From Mycolicibacterium rufum (lineage in GTDB: Bacteria; Actinomycetota; Actinomycetes; Mycobacteriales; Mycobacteriaceae), in the NCBI RefSeq assembly GCF_022374875.2, contig NZ_CP092427.2, positions 2,728,001-2,792,000 on the forward strand: a DNA stretch of 64,000 bases. The letters run 5' to 3'. Within the stretch, counting starts at the first letter, position 1, and every line of letters starts with the position of its first letter. Position numbers and translations under genes: made by a program. The notes beneath the pieces are model-generated. The model was not told the DNA's origin. It did no database searches and saw nothing but the letters and a program-made list of their open reading frames with translations. Shown one piece after another: positions 18,301 through 26,466 of this stretch.

Positions 18301-19465
18301 GACGATGATCGCCATCGACCTCGGCGACGGGCCCCAGGTGCGCCGCCTCACCGACGGTACGGAGACGCTGCGGCTCAAGCCCCGCCTGACCGACACCATC
18401 ACGGTGTCGCTGCTCGACTGGCACGACGTGATCGACCGCACCGCACTGGGTTTCGACCAACTCAAGCCGCCCGGACTCGCGGAGGTGGTGGCCCTGGACC
18501 CGCGCGGCGTCCCCCTCGACGCCGCCGACGCCGCCGCCAACCGGAAGCGGGTGGTCACCCTCGAGTGCGGCCGCGGCCCGATCATCGGCGTCGCCGGCCA
18601 GTTCATCCCGACCTCGGTGCGCACCACGGTCGGCGACCTGCTGGACAACAAGCCGATCCCGGCCCGGCCGTGCCGCACCGAGCCGATCACGTTGCCCGCC
18701 GGTCAGCAGGAACTTGTCGTCAGCCCCGGCGCCGCACTGATCGTCGACGGCGTCGCGTTGAGCACCCCCGACGAGAGCCGGGTCCGCACCGCCACACCGC
18801 AATCCGTCACGACGCCGCTGTGGCGCAACGACCGGCGCCAGGTCGACATCGCGGCCTCAGCCGCCGAACGCCTCCTCGTCGTCCCCGAGAGCATCAACCC
18901 CGGGTGGTCGGCCCACACCGAGGACGGCACGGCGCTTCGGGCCATCACCGTCAACGGCTGGCAGCAGGGCTGGGTGCTGCCCGCCGGAACCGGCGGCACC
19001 GTGACGCTCGCGTTCACCGCCGACACCGCCTACCGCGCCGGGCTCATCGGCGGGCTCGCGCTGCTGCCGCTGCTGTTCGTGCTGACCGTCGCCCCGACGC
19101 GGCGCCGCGACGGCGTCCCGCCCGCGCGGCCGTGGGCACCGCACCCGCTCGCCGTCGCGGTCGCGGCGACGTTCGCCGCGACCGTCATCGCCGGCCCGGT
19201 CGGCGCCGCGGTGTCGACGTCCGCGTTCGGGGCGCGGTTGCTGTTCCGACGACGCGACGTGCTGTGCGAGAGAGTCACCGTCGGTGTCGCGGCGGGCGGG
19301 TTGATCCTGGCCGGGGCGGTGCTCAGCCAGAACCCGTGGCGCTCGGTCGACGGCTACGTCGGGCATTCCCCGTGGGTGCAGTTCCTCGCCCTGCTGTCGG
19401 TGGTGGCCGTGGCCGTCTCGGCGGTTCCCTGGCCCGCCGCCGCACCCAGCCAGCAGGATGACTGA
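15305..19465 (+). CDS. aftD: Arabinofuranosyltransferase AftD
   Basis: About 1386 residues; the large GT-C arabinosyltransferase that adds alpha-(1,3)-arabinofuranose branches to arabinogalactan and lipoarabinomannan using decaprenyl-phospho-arabinose. The N-terminal part has many membrane helices with the loop motif QISPDTKLDLTANPLRF (near 17) and GYLFPHGTFF. The periplasmic middle has carbohydrate-binding-like segments (for example DGDSSTSWVSNSLQSAVGQW and TDGDPATAWTAPQ, F5/8-type discoidin patterns), and three or so helices follow near the C-terminus. The first ordinary start is TTG at 15305; coding similarity appears to begin about 15 codons earlier, but no ATG, GTG or TTG exists in frame back to the stop at 15185. 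Confidence 0.93.
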   Translation: MWVAAAAALVLTFAQSPGQISPDTKLDLTANPLRFLTRAFTLWNSELPFGQAQNQAYGYLFPHGTFFLAGDLLGVPGWVTQRLWWALLLVAGFWGVLRVAEALDIGTTTSRVIGAVAFTLSPRVLTTLGAISSETLPMMLAPWVLLPVILALRGDPRVRTLAARSALAVALMGAVNAVATLTACLCAVMWLVCHRPGPAWRRFVAWWLPCVALAVAWWVVALLQLGRISPPFLDFIESSGVTTQWMSLTEMLRGTGAWTPYVAPTATAGASLVTGSAAVLATTLVAAGGLAGLALRSMPARGRLVTMLLVGVVLLAAGYSGGLGSPIAHQVQAFLDADGTPLRNLHKLEPLLRLPLALGLAHLLGRVPLPGSVPRPVWRRAFAHPESDKRVAVGIVVLAALVAATSLAWTGRLTAPGAFDAIPQYWHDTAAWLDANDAGGRVLVAPGAPFATQVWGNSHDEPLQVLGDSPWGVRDSIPLTPPETIRALDAVQRLFAAGRPSAGLADTLVRQGISYVVVRNDLDPEASRSARPILVHRAIDGSPGLTKVAEFGAPVGPGTLEGFITDSGLRPRYPAVEIYRVDGARNAMAPYVVDADAMPRVDGAPESLLRLDERRRLTGRPPLGPALLTQDALRAGLPAPVVTVTDTPMARETDYGRVDDHSSAVRAPGDARNTFNRVPDYPSAGTDPVAGAWGGGRLTVSSAASDSTALPNVSPASGPPAAIDGDSSTSWVSNSLQSAVGQWLQVDFDHPVTNATLTVTPSATAVGAQVRRLEVSTVTGTSTVRFDEPGKPVTVALPYGESPWVRITAVATDDGSPGVQFGITDLSVTQYDANGFAHPVNLRHTVEVPGPPPGSAVAQWDLGAELLGRPGCAASPTGIRCAAAMALASEEPVNLSRTLTVPAPTEVTPTVWVRARQGPNLADLIAEPDTTRAGGDADLIDVLGSAYAATDGDPATAWTAPQRVVQPRTPATLVLKLPSPQQVSALRVTPSESALPAHPTMIAIDLGDGPQVRRLTDGTETLRLKPRLTDTITVSLLDWHDVIDRTALGFDQLKPPGLAEVVALDPRGVPLDAADAAANRKRVVTLECGRGPIIGVAGQFIPTSVRTTVGDLLDNKPIPARPCRTEPITLPAGQQELVVSPGAALIVDGVALSTPDESRVRTATPQSVTTPLWRNDRRQVDIAASAAERLLVVPESINPGWSAHTEDGTALRAITVNGWQQGWVLPAGTGGTVTLAFTADTAYRAGLIGGLALLPLLFVLTVAPTRRRDGVPPARPWAPHPLAVAVAATFAATVIAGPVGAAVSTSAFGARLLFRRRDVLCERVTVGVAAGGLILAGAVLSQNPWRSVDGYVGHSPWVQFLALLSVVAVAVSAVPWPAAAPSQQDD

Positions 19466-20921
19466 CATGACGTCCCCCGTCCCCCCGATCAGCACCCAGG
19501 TCTCGGCGCTGGCCGCGCAGCAGCCGCACGCGCCGGCCGCCACGTGCGACGGCGTCACGGTGACCCGCGCGCAACTCGATGCCATCACCAACCGGCTGGC
19601 GCGCGGCTTCGCCACCCGGGGCGTCGGGGTCGGCGACTACGTGACGATCCTGCTGCCCAACTCGCTGGACTGGATCTACGCGGTGCTGGCCTGCTGGAAG
19701 CTGGGCGCGGTGCCCCAACCGCTGTCCGCGCGGCTGCCCGACGCCGAGTTGGCGGCGCTGCTCGAGCTGCGGCGCCCGGCCCTGCTGGTCGGCCGCGCCG
19801 ACCCCACCGGCGTCACCCCCACCACGACCACCGCACTGGCGCAGGAGTTTTCGGACGCACCGCTGCCCGAGGCGGTCTCGCCGGTGTGGAAGTCGATGGC
19901 CTCGGGCGGCAGCACTGGACGGCCCAAGCTGATCGAGGCCGGCAACGACAGCCGGATGCCCGCCGCGATCGGCACCCCGCTGGGGGCACAGGAGGGCGAC
20001 GTCTCGCTGATCTCGGTGCCGCTGAGCCACAACACCGGCTTCACCACGTTCGCCGTGGGCCTGCTGCAGGGCCATCACCTGGTGGTGATGCCACGCTTCG
20101 AGCCGCACGCGTTCCTGCGGCTGGTCGCCGAGCACCGGGTGACGTTCCTGACCACGGTGCCGACCATCATGCAGCGGCTGCTGCCGGTGTATCGCGCCGA
20201 TCCGGACGCCTACGACCTGTCGTCGATCCGCAGGTTCTGGCATCTCGCGGCGCCGTGCCCACCCGCGGTGAAGCGGGCCTGGATCGAGCTGCTCGGCCCG
20301 GAGAAGGTGTGGGAACTGTACGGCGGCACCGAGTTACAGGCGCTGACGTTCATCTCCGGTGATCAGTGGCTCAGCCACCCCGGTTCGGTGGGTGTCGTCG
20401 TCGCGGGGGAGATGAAGGTGCTCGACGACGACGGCAACGAGTGCCCGCCCGGTGTGCCGGGCGAGATCTACATGCGCCGGGCCCCGGGCGCACGGCCCAC
20501 CTACCGCTACGTCGGCAGCACCGCCAAGAGCCGGGACGGCTGGGACTCGCTAGGCGATCTGGGGTTCTTCGACGCCGACGGCTTCCTGTATCTGACCGAC
20601 CGCCGCGTCGACATGTTCACCGTCGGCGGGCGCAACGTGTACCCGGCCGAGATCGAGTCGGCGCTCGCCGAGCATCCCGGGGTGTTGTCCAGCCTGGCGG
20701 TCGGGGTGCCCGACGACGACCTCGGCCAGGTGCCGCACGTCATCGTCCAGGCGCCGGGCCTCGACGCGGCCGAGGTGACGGCGTTCCTGGCCGACCGGCT
20801 GGCGGGCCACAAGCTGCCGCGCACCGTCGAGTTCACCGACCGGCCGCTGCGCGACGACGCCGGGAAGGCGCGCCGGTCGGCGGTGCGCGACGAGGTCATC
20901 TCGCGACGGCGGGCTCGGTGA
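19458..20921 (+). CDS. AMP-dependent acyl-CoA synthetase/ligase
   Basis: 487 residues of the adenylate-forming superfamily. The phosphate loop is ASGGSTGRPKL (near 150), the adenine-side motif WELYGGTELQ (near 285), the hinge Asp in LTDRRVDMFTVGGRNVYPAEIE (near 380) and the C-terminal catalytic Lys in DDAGKARRSAVRD. It activates a carboxylic acid to acyl-AMP and then acyl-CoA; its sequence suggests the bile-acid-CoA-ligase-like group rather than a long-chain FadD. It overlaps the aftD stop by 8 bases, so it is translationally coupled, and converges on the acyltransferase gene with a 26-base overlap. As I recall, M. tuberculosis lacks it here. Confidence 0.88.
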   Translation: MTDMTSPVPPISTQVSALAAQQPHAPAATCDGVTVTRAQLDAITNRLARGFATRGVGVGDYVTILLPNSLDWIYAVLACWKLGAVPQPLSARLPDAELAALLELRRPALLVGRADPTGVTPTTTTALAQEFSDAPLPEAVSPVWKSMASGGSTGRPKLIEAGNDSRMPAAIGTPLGAQEGDVSLISVPLSHNTGFTTFAVGLLQGHHLVVMPRFEPHAFLRLVAEHRVTFLTTVPTIMQRLLPVYRADPDAYDLSSIRRFWHLAAPCPPAVKRAWIELLGPEKVWELYGGTELQALTFISGDQWLSHPGSVGVVVAGEMKVLDDDGNECPPGVPGEIYMRRAPGARPTYRYVGSTAKSRDGWDSLGDLGFFDADGFLYLTDRRVDMFTVGGRNVYPAEIESALAEHPGVLSSLAVGVPDDDLGQVPHVIVQAPGLDAAEVTAFLADRLAGHKLPRTVEFTDRPLRDDAGKARRSAVRDEVISRRRAR

Positions 20922-22068
20922 CGTCGTCGACCGCACTGTCCAGCGGGGTCGGGTCGTTGCGCCGCTCCCAGCGGCGCAACGCGTTGCGGCACGGCGACTC
21001 CACCAGCGCGTAGCTGACCGCGGCGATCGCGAAGCCGAACACCACCGTCAGCACCAGCACCGGGACGAAGTGCCCGTTGAACGCGAACTCCCCCAGCATC
21101 GGGAACACCATCGCCAGCGCGGCCAGATGCCACACGAACAGCCCGTAGGACCAGCGGCCCAGCGTCACCATCGTCGGATGCCCGAGCAGTCGGTGCGCGG
21201 TGTCGGGGGTGTCGAGCACCAGCGGCGCCAGCAGCGCGGCGGCCACCACCGCACCCATCGCGGTCTTGACGGTGACCTGGCCGATGGTGCCGAACTGCAG
21301 CCCCTCCCTGCCGGCCAGCGGCGACGCGGCGATCAGGAAGGCCGTGACCGCGATCCCGGCCATCAGCAGTCGCGAGCGGGCCAGCCGGTGCGCCCACCCC
21401 ACCGGCGACACCGTCAGCTCGGCGAGCACCATGCCCGCGGCGAACCAGGAGAAGAACGCCGGCGGCCAGTTCCACAGGTTGTGTCCCGAGGCCGGGTCGA
21501 ACGGGATGCGCACCCAGAACAGGCTCGCCGCCGCGGCGGCCAGGATCACCGGGATGCGGGCGCGCACCGGCACGCGACGCACCAGCAGCGCCAGGAACGG
21601 CAGCGCGATGTAGAACGCGACCTCGACCGACAGGCTCCACATCTGGGTCAGGCCGGCGGTCAGCGTCAGCGGCACGTAGATCTGGGTCAACGTCAGGTTC
21701 GACAGCCATACCGTGGCGTCGGCCTTGGCGTCCGGCAGCAGGGTGAGGATCACCACGACCGCGACCAGGTAGCCGGGCATGATGCGCACGAACCGCGACC
21801 GCAGGTAGTGCCCGGTCGCCGGGCGCTTGCGCAGGCCCCGGGCGGCGGCCGCGTGACCGCGCCACAGCAGGAATCCCGACAGCGCGAAGAACACCGCGAC
21901 CGCGAGGTCGAAGCGGCCCAGCAGCCGGCCCGTCACCCCGGTGGTGTGTCCGGTCTGGAAGGCGACGTGGGTGACGACGACGCCGATGGCGGCGCAGGCC
22001 CGCAGGCCCTCCACCGCGGGCAGGAACCCCCGGGTGCCCCCGACGGCGCTGGTCTCGGATCGGGTCAC
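20896..22068 (-). CDS. Acyltransferase 3 family integral membrane protein
   Basis: 390 residues, about ten membrane helices. The family signature at the N-terminus is present (LPAVEGLRACAAIGVVVTHVAFQTG; the His in VVVTH is the presumed catalytic residue), and so is RSRFVRIMPGYLVAVVV near 95. It corresponds by position to Rv0228. Members add acyl groups to envelope sugars or lipids. The start is GTG at 22068; the much longer open frame upstream runs antisense into the next gene and does not look coding. It is divergent from the DUF3068 gene. Confidence 0.88.
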   Translation of the reverse strand: MTRSETSAVGGTRGFLPAVEGLRACAAIGVVVTHVAFQTGHTTGVTGRLLGRFDLAVAVFFALSGFLLWRGHAAAARGLRKRPATGHYLRSRFVRIMPGYLVAVVVILTLLPDAKADATVWLSNLTLTQIYVPLTLTAGLTQMWSLSVEVAFYIALPFLALLVRRVPVRARIPVILAAAAASLFWVRIPFDPASGHNLWNWPPAFFSWFAAGMVLAELTVSPVGWAHRLARSRLLMAGIAVTAFLIAASPLAGREGLQFGTIGQVTVKTAMGAVVAAALLAPLVLDTPDTAHRLLGHPTMVTLGRWSYGLFVWHLAALAMVFPMLGEFAFNGHFVPVLVLTVVFGFAIAAVSYALVESPCRNALRRWERRNDPTPLDSAVDDVTEPAVAR

Positions 22069-22147
22069 GCGGACCAGTGTGCGCCTCCCGCGCAACCCGG
22101 CCGAAAACGGGTAGTCAGGCCCGGCGGCCGTCCGATCGTGCTCGTCA

Positions 22148-22176
22148 GGAACGGCCTTAACTTGTGCTGTTAGGGT
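22148..22176 (+). promoter_or_regulatory. Possible promoter of the DUF3068 gene
   Basis: A TAGGGT -10-like box lies at 22171-22176. GGAAC (22148-22152) and GTT (22169-22171) are 16 bases apart, which also loosely fits an ECF sigma (SigH/SigE-like) promoter. The start codon is 37 bases downstream with its own ribosome site. Confidence 0.3.
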
Positions 22177-22213
22177 CGAACGGGTTTTGCCGCGCGCGAA
22201 GGGAGACACGGTA

Positions 22214-23419
22214 TTGAACCGCGCAGTTGCGCTGAGGTTTGCCGCGTGCGGAATCATGGGACTGGGCGCTGCCCTGCTCATCGCCGCGCTGCTGCTGACG
22301 ACGTACACCAAGGGCAAGATCTCCAAGATCCCGCTCGACATCGACTCCACGCTGGTCAGCGACGGCACCGGTGACGCCTTCGACCCCGCGTCGCTGAACA
22401 CGCAGCGGTTCGTCGTCAACAAGGACGTCCCGGTGGTGATGCAGCAGCAGATCAGCGTCGAGTCACCGGCCAACGCCGACGTCGTCACGCTGCAGGTCGG
22501 CGACACGCTGCGGCGGTCCGACCAGCAGCAGGACAAGGGTCTGCTGCTGGCGATGGTCGACACCGTCACCCTCGACCGCAAGACCGCCGAGGCGGTGTCC
22601 AGCGAGAGCAACCCCGGCGGAGCCGTGCAGAAGCCGCGCGCCATCGAGGACGAGAACCCGCCGACCAACATCGCGCTGCCGCACGAGGGGCTGGCCTACC
22701 GCTTCCCGTTCGACACGCAGAAGAAGACCTACCCGTTCTTCGACGCGATCGCGCAGAAGCCCTACGACGCGAACTACGCCGGTGAAGAGGACGTCAACGG
22801 CCTGACCACGTACAAGTTCACCCAGAACGTCGGCTTCGACGACGACGGCAAGCTCGTCGAACCCGTCAAGTACGCCTCGCTGTACGACGACGACGCCGAC
22901 AGCCAGGTCACCGCGCGTGCCGCGCTGTGGGGCCTCGAGGGCGATCCCGAGGAACCGATCACGATGACGCGGTACTACGCCGCGCAGCGCACCTTCTGGG
23001 TCGACCCGGTGTCCGGCACCATCGTCAAGGAGACCGACCGCGGGTACCACTACTACGCCCGCGAGGCGCTCAAGCCCGAGGTGACGTTCGTCGACTACAC
23101 GGTGACCACCAACGACGAGTCCGTCGAGGCGCAGGTGGCCGCGGCCTCCGACGAGCGCGACCGGGTGGCGCTGTGGGGCCGCATCCTGCCGATCACGTTC
23201 ACCGCGCTGGGCCTGGTGCTGCTCATCGGCGGCGTGCTGCTGGGCTCGTTCAGCCTGCGCGCCGAGTCGATGCTGATCGATCCCGGGCTGGACGACACCG
23301 GCAACCGGTTCTTCGGCGGGCGCGGCGACGAGGGTGAACCGGTGCCCGGCGCCGAGGCCAAGACCGAGAAACTGCCCGCGCAGCGGCCGACGGATCTGCC
23401 GCCGGACCGACCGGTCTGA
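22214..23419 (+). CDS. DUF3068 membrane protein (porin PorA-type family)
   Basis: 401 residues with an N-terminal helix (about 8-30), a large extracytoplasmic domain and a C-terminal helix (about 320-345), then a polar tail. It matches Rv0227c. Orthologues in M. smegmatis and Corynebacterium have been tied to lipomannan maturation and lipoarabinomannan synthesis (recalled from the literature). I chose TTG at 22214 because GGGAG lies 8 bases upstream; TTG 22187 is an alternative. Its stop overlaps the possible start region of the following membrane-protein gene, so the two are probably one operon. Confidence 0.88.
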   Translation: MNRAVALRFAACGIMGLGAALLIAALLLTTYTKGKISKIPLDIDSTLVSDGTGDAFDPASLNTQRFVVNKDVPVVMQQQISVESPANADVVTLQVGDTLRRSDQQQDKGLLLAMVDTVTLDRKTAEAVSSESNPGGAVQKPRAIEDENPPTNIALPHEGLAYRFPFDTQKKTYPFFDAIAQKPYDANYAGEEDVNGLTTYKFTQNVGFDDDGKLVEPVKYASLYDDDADSQVTARAALWGLEGDPEEPITMTRYYAAQRTFWVDPVSGTIVKETDRGYHYYAREALKPEVTFVDYTVTTNDESVEAQVAAASDERDRVALWGRILPITFTALGLVLLIGGVLLGSFSLRAESMLIDPGLDDTGNRFFGGRGDEGEPVPGAEAKTEKLPAQRPTDLPPDRPV

Positions 23420-23460
23420 TCGCCCGCCTCCGTCCGCTGATCGCGCCGGCGTACGCGCTG

Positions 23461-25134
23461 GTGCTCGCGGTGGCGGTGACCGCGCCGCTGCTGGCGCCGG
23501 GCTATCTGCTGCTGCGCGACGCGGTGTCGACGCCGCGGTCGTTCCTCACCGATGCCGCGCTGGGGCTGACGCAGGCCGCGCCGCGCGCGCTGCCCCAGGA
23601 CGTCGCGGTCGCGCTGGCGTCCTCTGTGCTCGACGGCGGCGTGGTGGTCAAGGCACTGCTGATCCTCGGGATCTGGCTGGCCGGCTGGGGAGCGGCCCGG
23701 CTCGCCGCAGCGATGCTGCCCGACGCGGGTCTGGCCGGCCAGTGCGTCGCGGCCACCGTGGCGATCTGGAATCCGTATGTGGCCGAACGTCTGCTGCAGG
23801 GGCACTGGAGTCTGCTGATCGGCTACGGCGCGCTGCCGTGGGTGGCGGCGTCGGTGCTGGCGCTGCGCTCGTCGCCGGGGGGCGTCGGCGGCGTGGGGGC
23901 GGTGCTGTTCTGGACGGCGCTGGCCGGACTGACGCCGACGGGTCTGATGCTGGCCGCGACGGTGGCGCTGACCTGCGCGGTGGCGCCCGGCTCGGGGTGG
24001 TCGCGCCGCGTCTGCGCGGCGGTCGGTCTCGCCGCGGCGATCACGGCCGCGCTGCCGTGGCTGGTGGCCTCGGCGGTGGCGCAGGGGTGGAGCCCGGGTG
24101 CGGATCAGGGGGCGGCGATACGGGCGTTCGCTGCCCGTGCCGAGCCCGGCCTCGGCACGCTCGGCAGCCTCGCCGGACTCGGCGGCATCTGGAACGCCGA
24201 CGCGGTACCGCCCTCGCGCACAGGGCTTTTCGCGGTAGTGGCGACGCTGGTGCTGCTGGCGGTGGTGGCCGCGGGCATGCCGGTGCTGATCCGGCGGCGG
24301 GTCGGGGTGCCGCTGCTGGCGCTCGCGGTCACCGCGGTGGCGGTGCCCGCGCTGATGGCGACGGGGCCGGGGTTGGCGACGATCGAGGCGGTGATCGAGG
24401 CGGTTCCCGGCCTGGGGGTGGTGCGCGACGGCCAGAAGTGGGTCGCGCTGGCGATGCCCGGCTACGCGCTGGCGGGGGCGGCGGCCGTCGTCGCGCTGCG
24501 GCCCCGGGTGCCGGCGGTCGCCACCGCGGCGGTGTGCTGTGCCGCGGTGATCGCGACGCTGCCCGATCTGGCCTGGGGTGTCGGGGGCCGGGTGCGGCCG
24601 GTGGAGTACCCGGCCGCGTGGCGGGAGGCCGCGGCGGTCATCGACGCCGATCCGGCGCCGGTCGCGGTGCTGCCCGTCGACAGCATGCGCCGCTTCGCAT
24701 GGGCCGGGTCGGCGCCCGTCCTCGATCCGTTGCCGCGCTGGCTGCGCGCGGAGGTGCTCAGCACCGGCGACCTGTCCATCGGCGGACACACCGTGCCGGG
24801 CGAAGGGGTGCGGGCGCGCGAGATCCAGGCCCTGCTGCTGGCCGGCGCCGACCGGGACCGGTTGGCCGCCGCGGGCGTGCGCTGGGTCGTCGTCGAGGGA
24901 TCCGGCGTCGATCTCGCGCTGCCCGTAGCGTTCCGGGACGGCGAGCTGACGGTCTACCGGGTGGGTGGGGACAGCCCGTCGTCTCCGCACCGGGGGATCG
25001 TGCTCGCCGCGCACGGGGTGTGGCTGGCGCAGCTCGTCGTCGGGTTGGGCGCGATGATGGTGTGGCGCAGGCGGTTACGCGGCACAGACCGCCGGGATGA
25101 GCATGTCGAGGGGCCAGAGCGCCGCGACCAGTAG
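23461..25134 (+). CDS. Multi-pass membrane protein, Rv0226c-like
   Basis: 557 residues with ten or more hydrophobic helices and an extracytoplasmic C-terminal segment before a last helix. WNPYVAERLLQGHWSLLIGYGALPW near residue 100 recalls the GT-C type glycosyltransferase fold (AftD-like: visible helices with a loop between), but I cannot show catalytic residues. GTG 23461 is the first ordinary start. A CTG at 23416 overlapping the upstream stop (CTGA) would add 15 residues that complete the first helix. It follows the lipoglycan-linked DUF3068 gene and converges with the small membrane protein gene, overlapping it by 60 bases. Confidence 0.8.
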   Translation: MLAVAVTAPLLAPGYLLLRDAVSTPRSFLTDAALGLTQAAPRALPQDVAVALASSVLDGGVVVKALLILGIWLAGWGAARLAAAMLPDAGLAGQCVAATVAIWNPYVAERLLQGHWSLLIGYGALPWVAASVLALRSSPGGVGGVGAVLFWTALAGLTPTGLMLAATVALTCAVAPGSGWSRRVCAAVGLAAAITAALPWLVASAVAQGWSPGADQGAAIRAFAARAEPGLGTLGSLAGLGGIWNADAVPPSRTGLFAVVATLVLLAVVAAGMPVLIRRRVGVPLLALAVTAVAVPALMATGPGLATIEAVIEAVPGLGVVRDGQKWVALAMPGYALAGAAAVVALRPRVPAVATAAVCCAAVIATLPDLAWGVGGRVRPVEYPAAWREAAAVIDADPAPVAVLPVDSMRRFAWAGSAPVLDPLPRWLRAEVLSTGDLSIGGHTVPGEGVRAREIQALLLAGADRDRLAAAGVRWVVVEGSGVDLALPVAFRDGELTVYRVGGDSPSSPHRGIVLAAHGVWLAQLVVGLGAMMVWRRRLRGTDRRDEHVEGPERRDQ

Positions 25135-25332
25135 ATAGGACAGGATGTCCGCGCCCGCCGGCACCCGGGTCGTCAGCACATCCTCGACGGCGGCGACCTG
25201 CTGGGTCTGGAAGAACGCCCACGTCAGGCCGATCCCCACATACGGGATCGCCAGCCACAGCGCGAGTTCGACGACGTCGTACACCGATAGCCGCCTGCTC
25301 AGCAGGCGGCGGGTGGCGGTGCGGATCCCCAT
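25075..25332 (-). CDS. Small two-helix membrane protein
   Basis: 85 residues with two predicted helices (about 21-42 and 62-82) and a basic N-terminus. It is clearly related to the 77-residue protein at 26195: both have an R-L-x-x-R start, a PY-x-x-IG segment in helix 1 and W-P near the middle of helix 2. It ends the minus-strand run that starts with the glycosyltransferase, 8 bases after the MpaB-like gene. I do not know its function; it could anchor or assist the MpaB-like protein. Its 3' end overlaps the convergent Rv0226c-like gene. Confidence 0.72.
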   Translation of the reverse strand: MGIRTATRRLLSRRLSVYDVVELALWLAIPYVGIGLTWAFFQTQQVAAVEDVLTTRVPAGADILSYLLVAALWPLDMLIPAVCAA

Positions 25333-25340
25333 CGGCCCTC

Positions 25341-26198
25341 CTAGACGAGTCGGCGCTGGCGGCGCACCCGGGAACGGACGTCGGCCAGGAGCAGGAACGT
25401 GCCGCCCTGACGGACGAATTCAGGCAGGAACCGGTTGACGAACGCGACCACCAGAAAGAGCCGTTCGAACCACCACTGCCGCCCGGCGCCCCACCGCAGC
25501 CCCAGCGCGTCCCGGAACACCGGGGCCAGGAAGCCTGCCGTGAGGAATCTCAGCAGCGGCCGGAACGGTACGCCCAGAACAGGATTGATCATCCGTAGGT
25601 CGATCAGGTCCGTCAGATAGTCGCGCACGGCGGGGTCGAGCGCCACCTGGGTGCACGCCGCGTCCCAGTAGGTGTCGAAGTCGGCCCGGCTCGGCGGCCA
25701 CTGATCGTCGGTGACCTGCAGTGTGGTGCCCAGCGGCCACGCCGAGCGGTAGAACTGCTCGCGCTGCTGCGGTGTCATCTCGCCGCGCAGCAGTTCATAG
25801 GTGTCCTCGAGCCCGACGAACAGGCAGGCCGCCACCCACATCTGCAGATCACGGTCGAAGGCGCTGTACCGCACGGGACTCGACGGGGTCGACCGCACGT
25901 GGCGGTGCACGTCGTCGACCGCCGCGCGGAACGCCGCCCGGTCCTCGTCGGTGCCGCGGACCGCGACCGCGAGATAGGTGAACGTGGTGCGCGCCCGCTT
26001 CCACGGATGCTTCATCAGGTTGCCCGACTCGACGGGGCTCTCGACGACGCCGTGCCCGACACCGGGCCGGGACAGCTGCATGATCACGTTGGCCGCCCCG
26101 GCCGCGAACGACCAGAAGTCCATCGCATCGGCGACCGTCACCGATCCGTCGTCCCACCGGGCGGTGCGGCGCGCGACGCGAATCCGGTGCGCGGTCAC
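25341..26198 (-). CDS. Oxygenase MpaB family protein (DUF2236)
   Basis: 285 residues. The pattern fits the DUF2236/MpaB family related to latex-clearing protein: GHGVVESPVESGNLMKHPWKRARTTFTYLAVAVRGT (near 45-80), DVHRHVRS (near 90) and YSAFDRDLQMWVAACLFVGLEDTYELL (near 105-130). Relatives are b-type haem oxygenases or of unknown function; conserved His and Arg residues that could bind haem are present, but I cannot confirm a haem site. The start GTG at 26198 overlaps the stop of the upstream small membrane gene (GTGA). The gene sits between two related small membrane proteins in an envelope-biosynthesis locus. Confidence 0.8.
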   Translation of the reverse strand: MTAHRIRVARRTARWDDGSVTVADAMDFWSFAAGAANVIMQLSRPGVGHGVVESPVESGNLMKHPWKRARTTFTYLAVAVRGTDEDRAAFRAAVDDVHRHVRSTPSSPVRYSAFDRDLQMWVAACLFVGLEDTYELLRGEMTPQQREQFYRSAWPLGTTLQVTDDQWPPSRADFDTYWDAACTQVALDPAVRDYLTDLIDLRMINPVLGVPFRPLLRFLTAGFLAPVFRDALGLRWGAGRQWWFERLFLVVAFVNRFLPEFVRQGGTFLLLADVRSRVRRQRRLV

Positions 26199-26428
26199 GG
26201 TGTGCAGGATCCGACGAGCAGCAGCACCGGCCAGTAGACGATGCCGCCCACGAACGCGGCCACCGCGCGAAGACCGTCGGTGCGCGCTGCGTAGTCGTTG
26301 CCGAGGACGGTGTAGATCACCCCGATCACCAGGTACGGCGTGCCGAGCAGCACTGCGGTGCCGATCCATTCGGCGATCGTCATCCGGTGGTCGAGGAACC
26401 GCTGCACGGGGCTGCCCACGCCGGTCAT
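26195..26428 (-). CDS. Small two-helix membrane protein, paralogue of the one at 25075
   Basis: 77 residues with helices at about 20-42 and 55-73. It shares with the 25075 protein the R-[FL]-L-x-[HR]-R start, a TPYLVIG-type motif and WP in the second helix, so the two arose by duplication around the MpaB-like gene. Its stop overlaps the MpaB-like start by 4 bases, which points to coupled translation. It is 38 bases downstream of the glycosyltransferase. Function unknown. Confidence 0.75.
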   Translation of the reverse strand: MTGVGSPVQRFLDHRMTIAEWIGTAVLLGTPYLVIGVIYTVLGNDYAARTDGLRAVAAFVGGIVYWPVLLLVGSCTP

Positions 26429-26466
26429 GCTAACGCCGGGACGGGCCGCGCAGGCGTTCTCGGTTG

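Noticed and set aside
16928..18802. 624-residue antisense frame within aftD
   Set aside because: Same GC artefact, rich in Arg/Gly/His and without any domain.
22068..22671. N-terminal extension of the acyltransferase 3 gene
   Set aside because: The extra 200 codons are antisense to the DUF3068 gene; the GTG at 22068 gives the usual family start.
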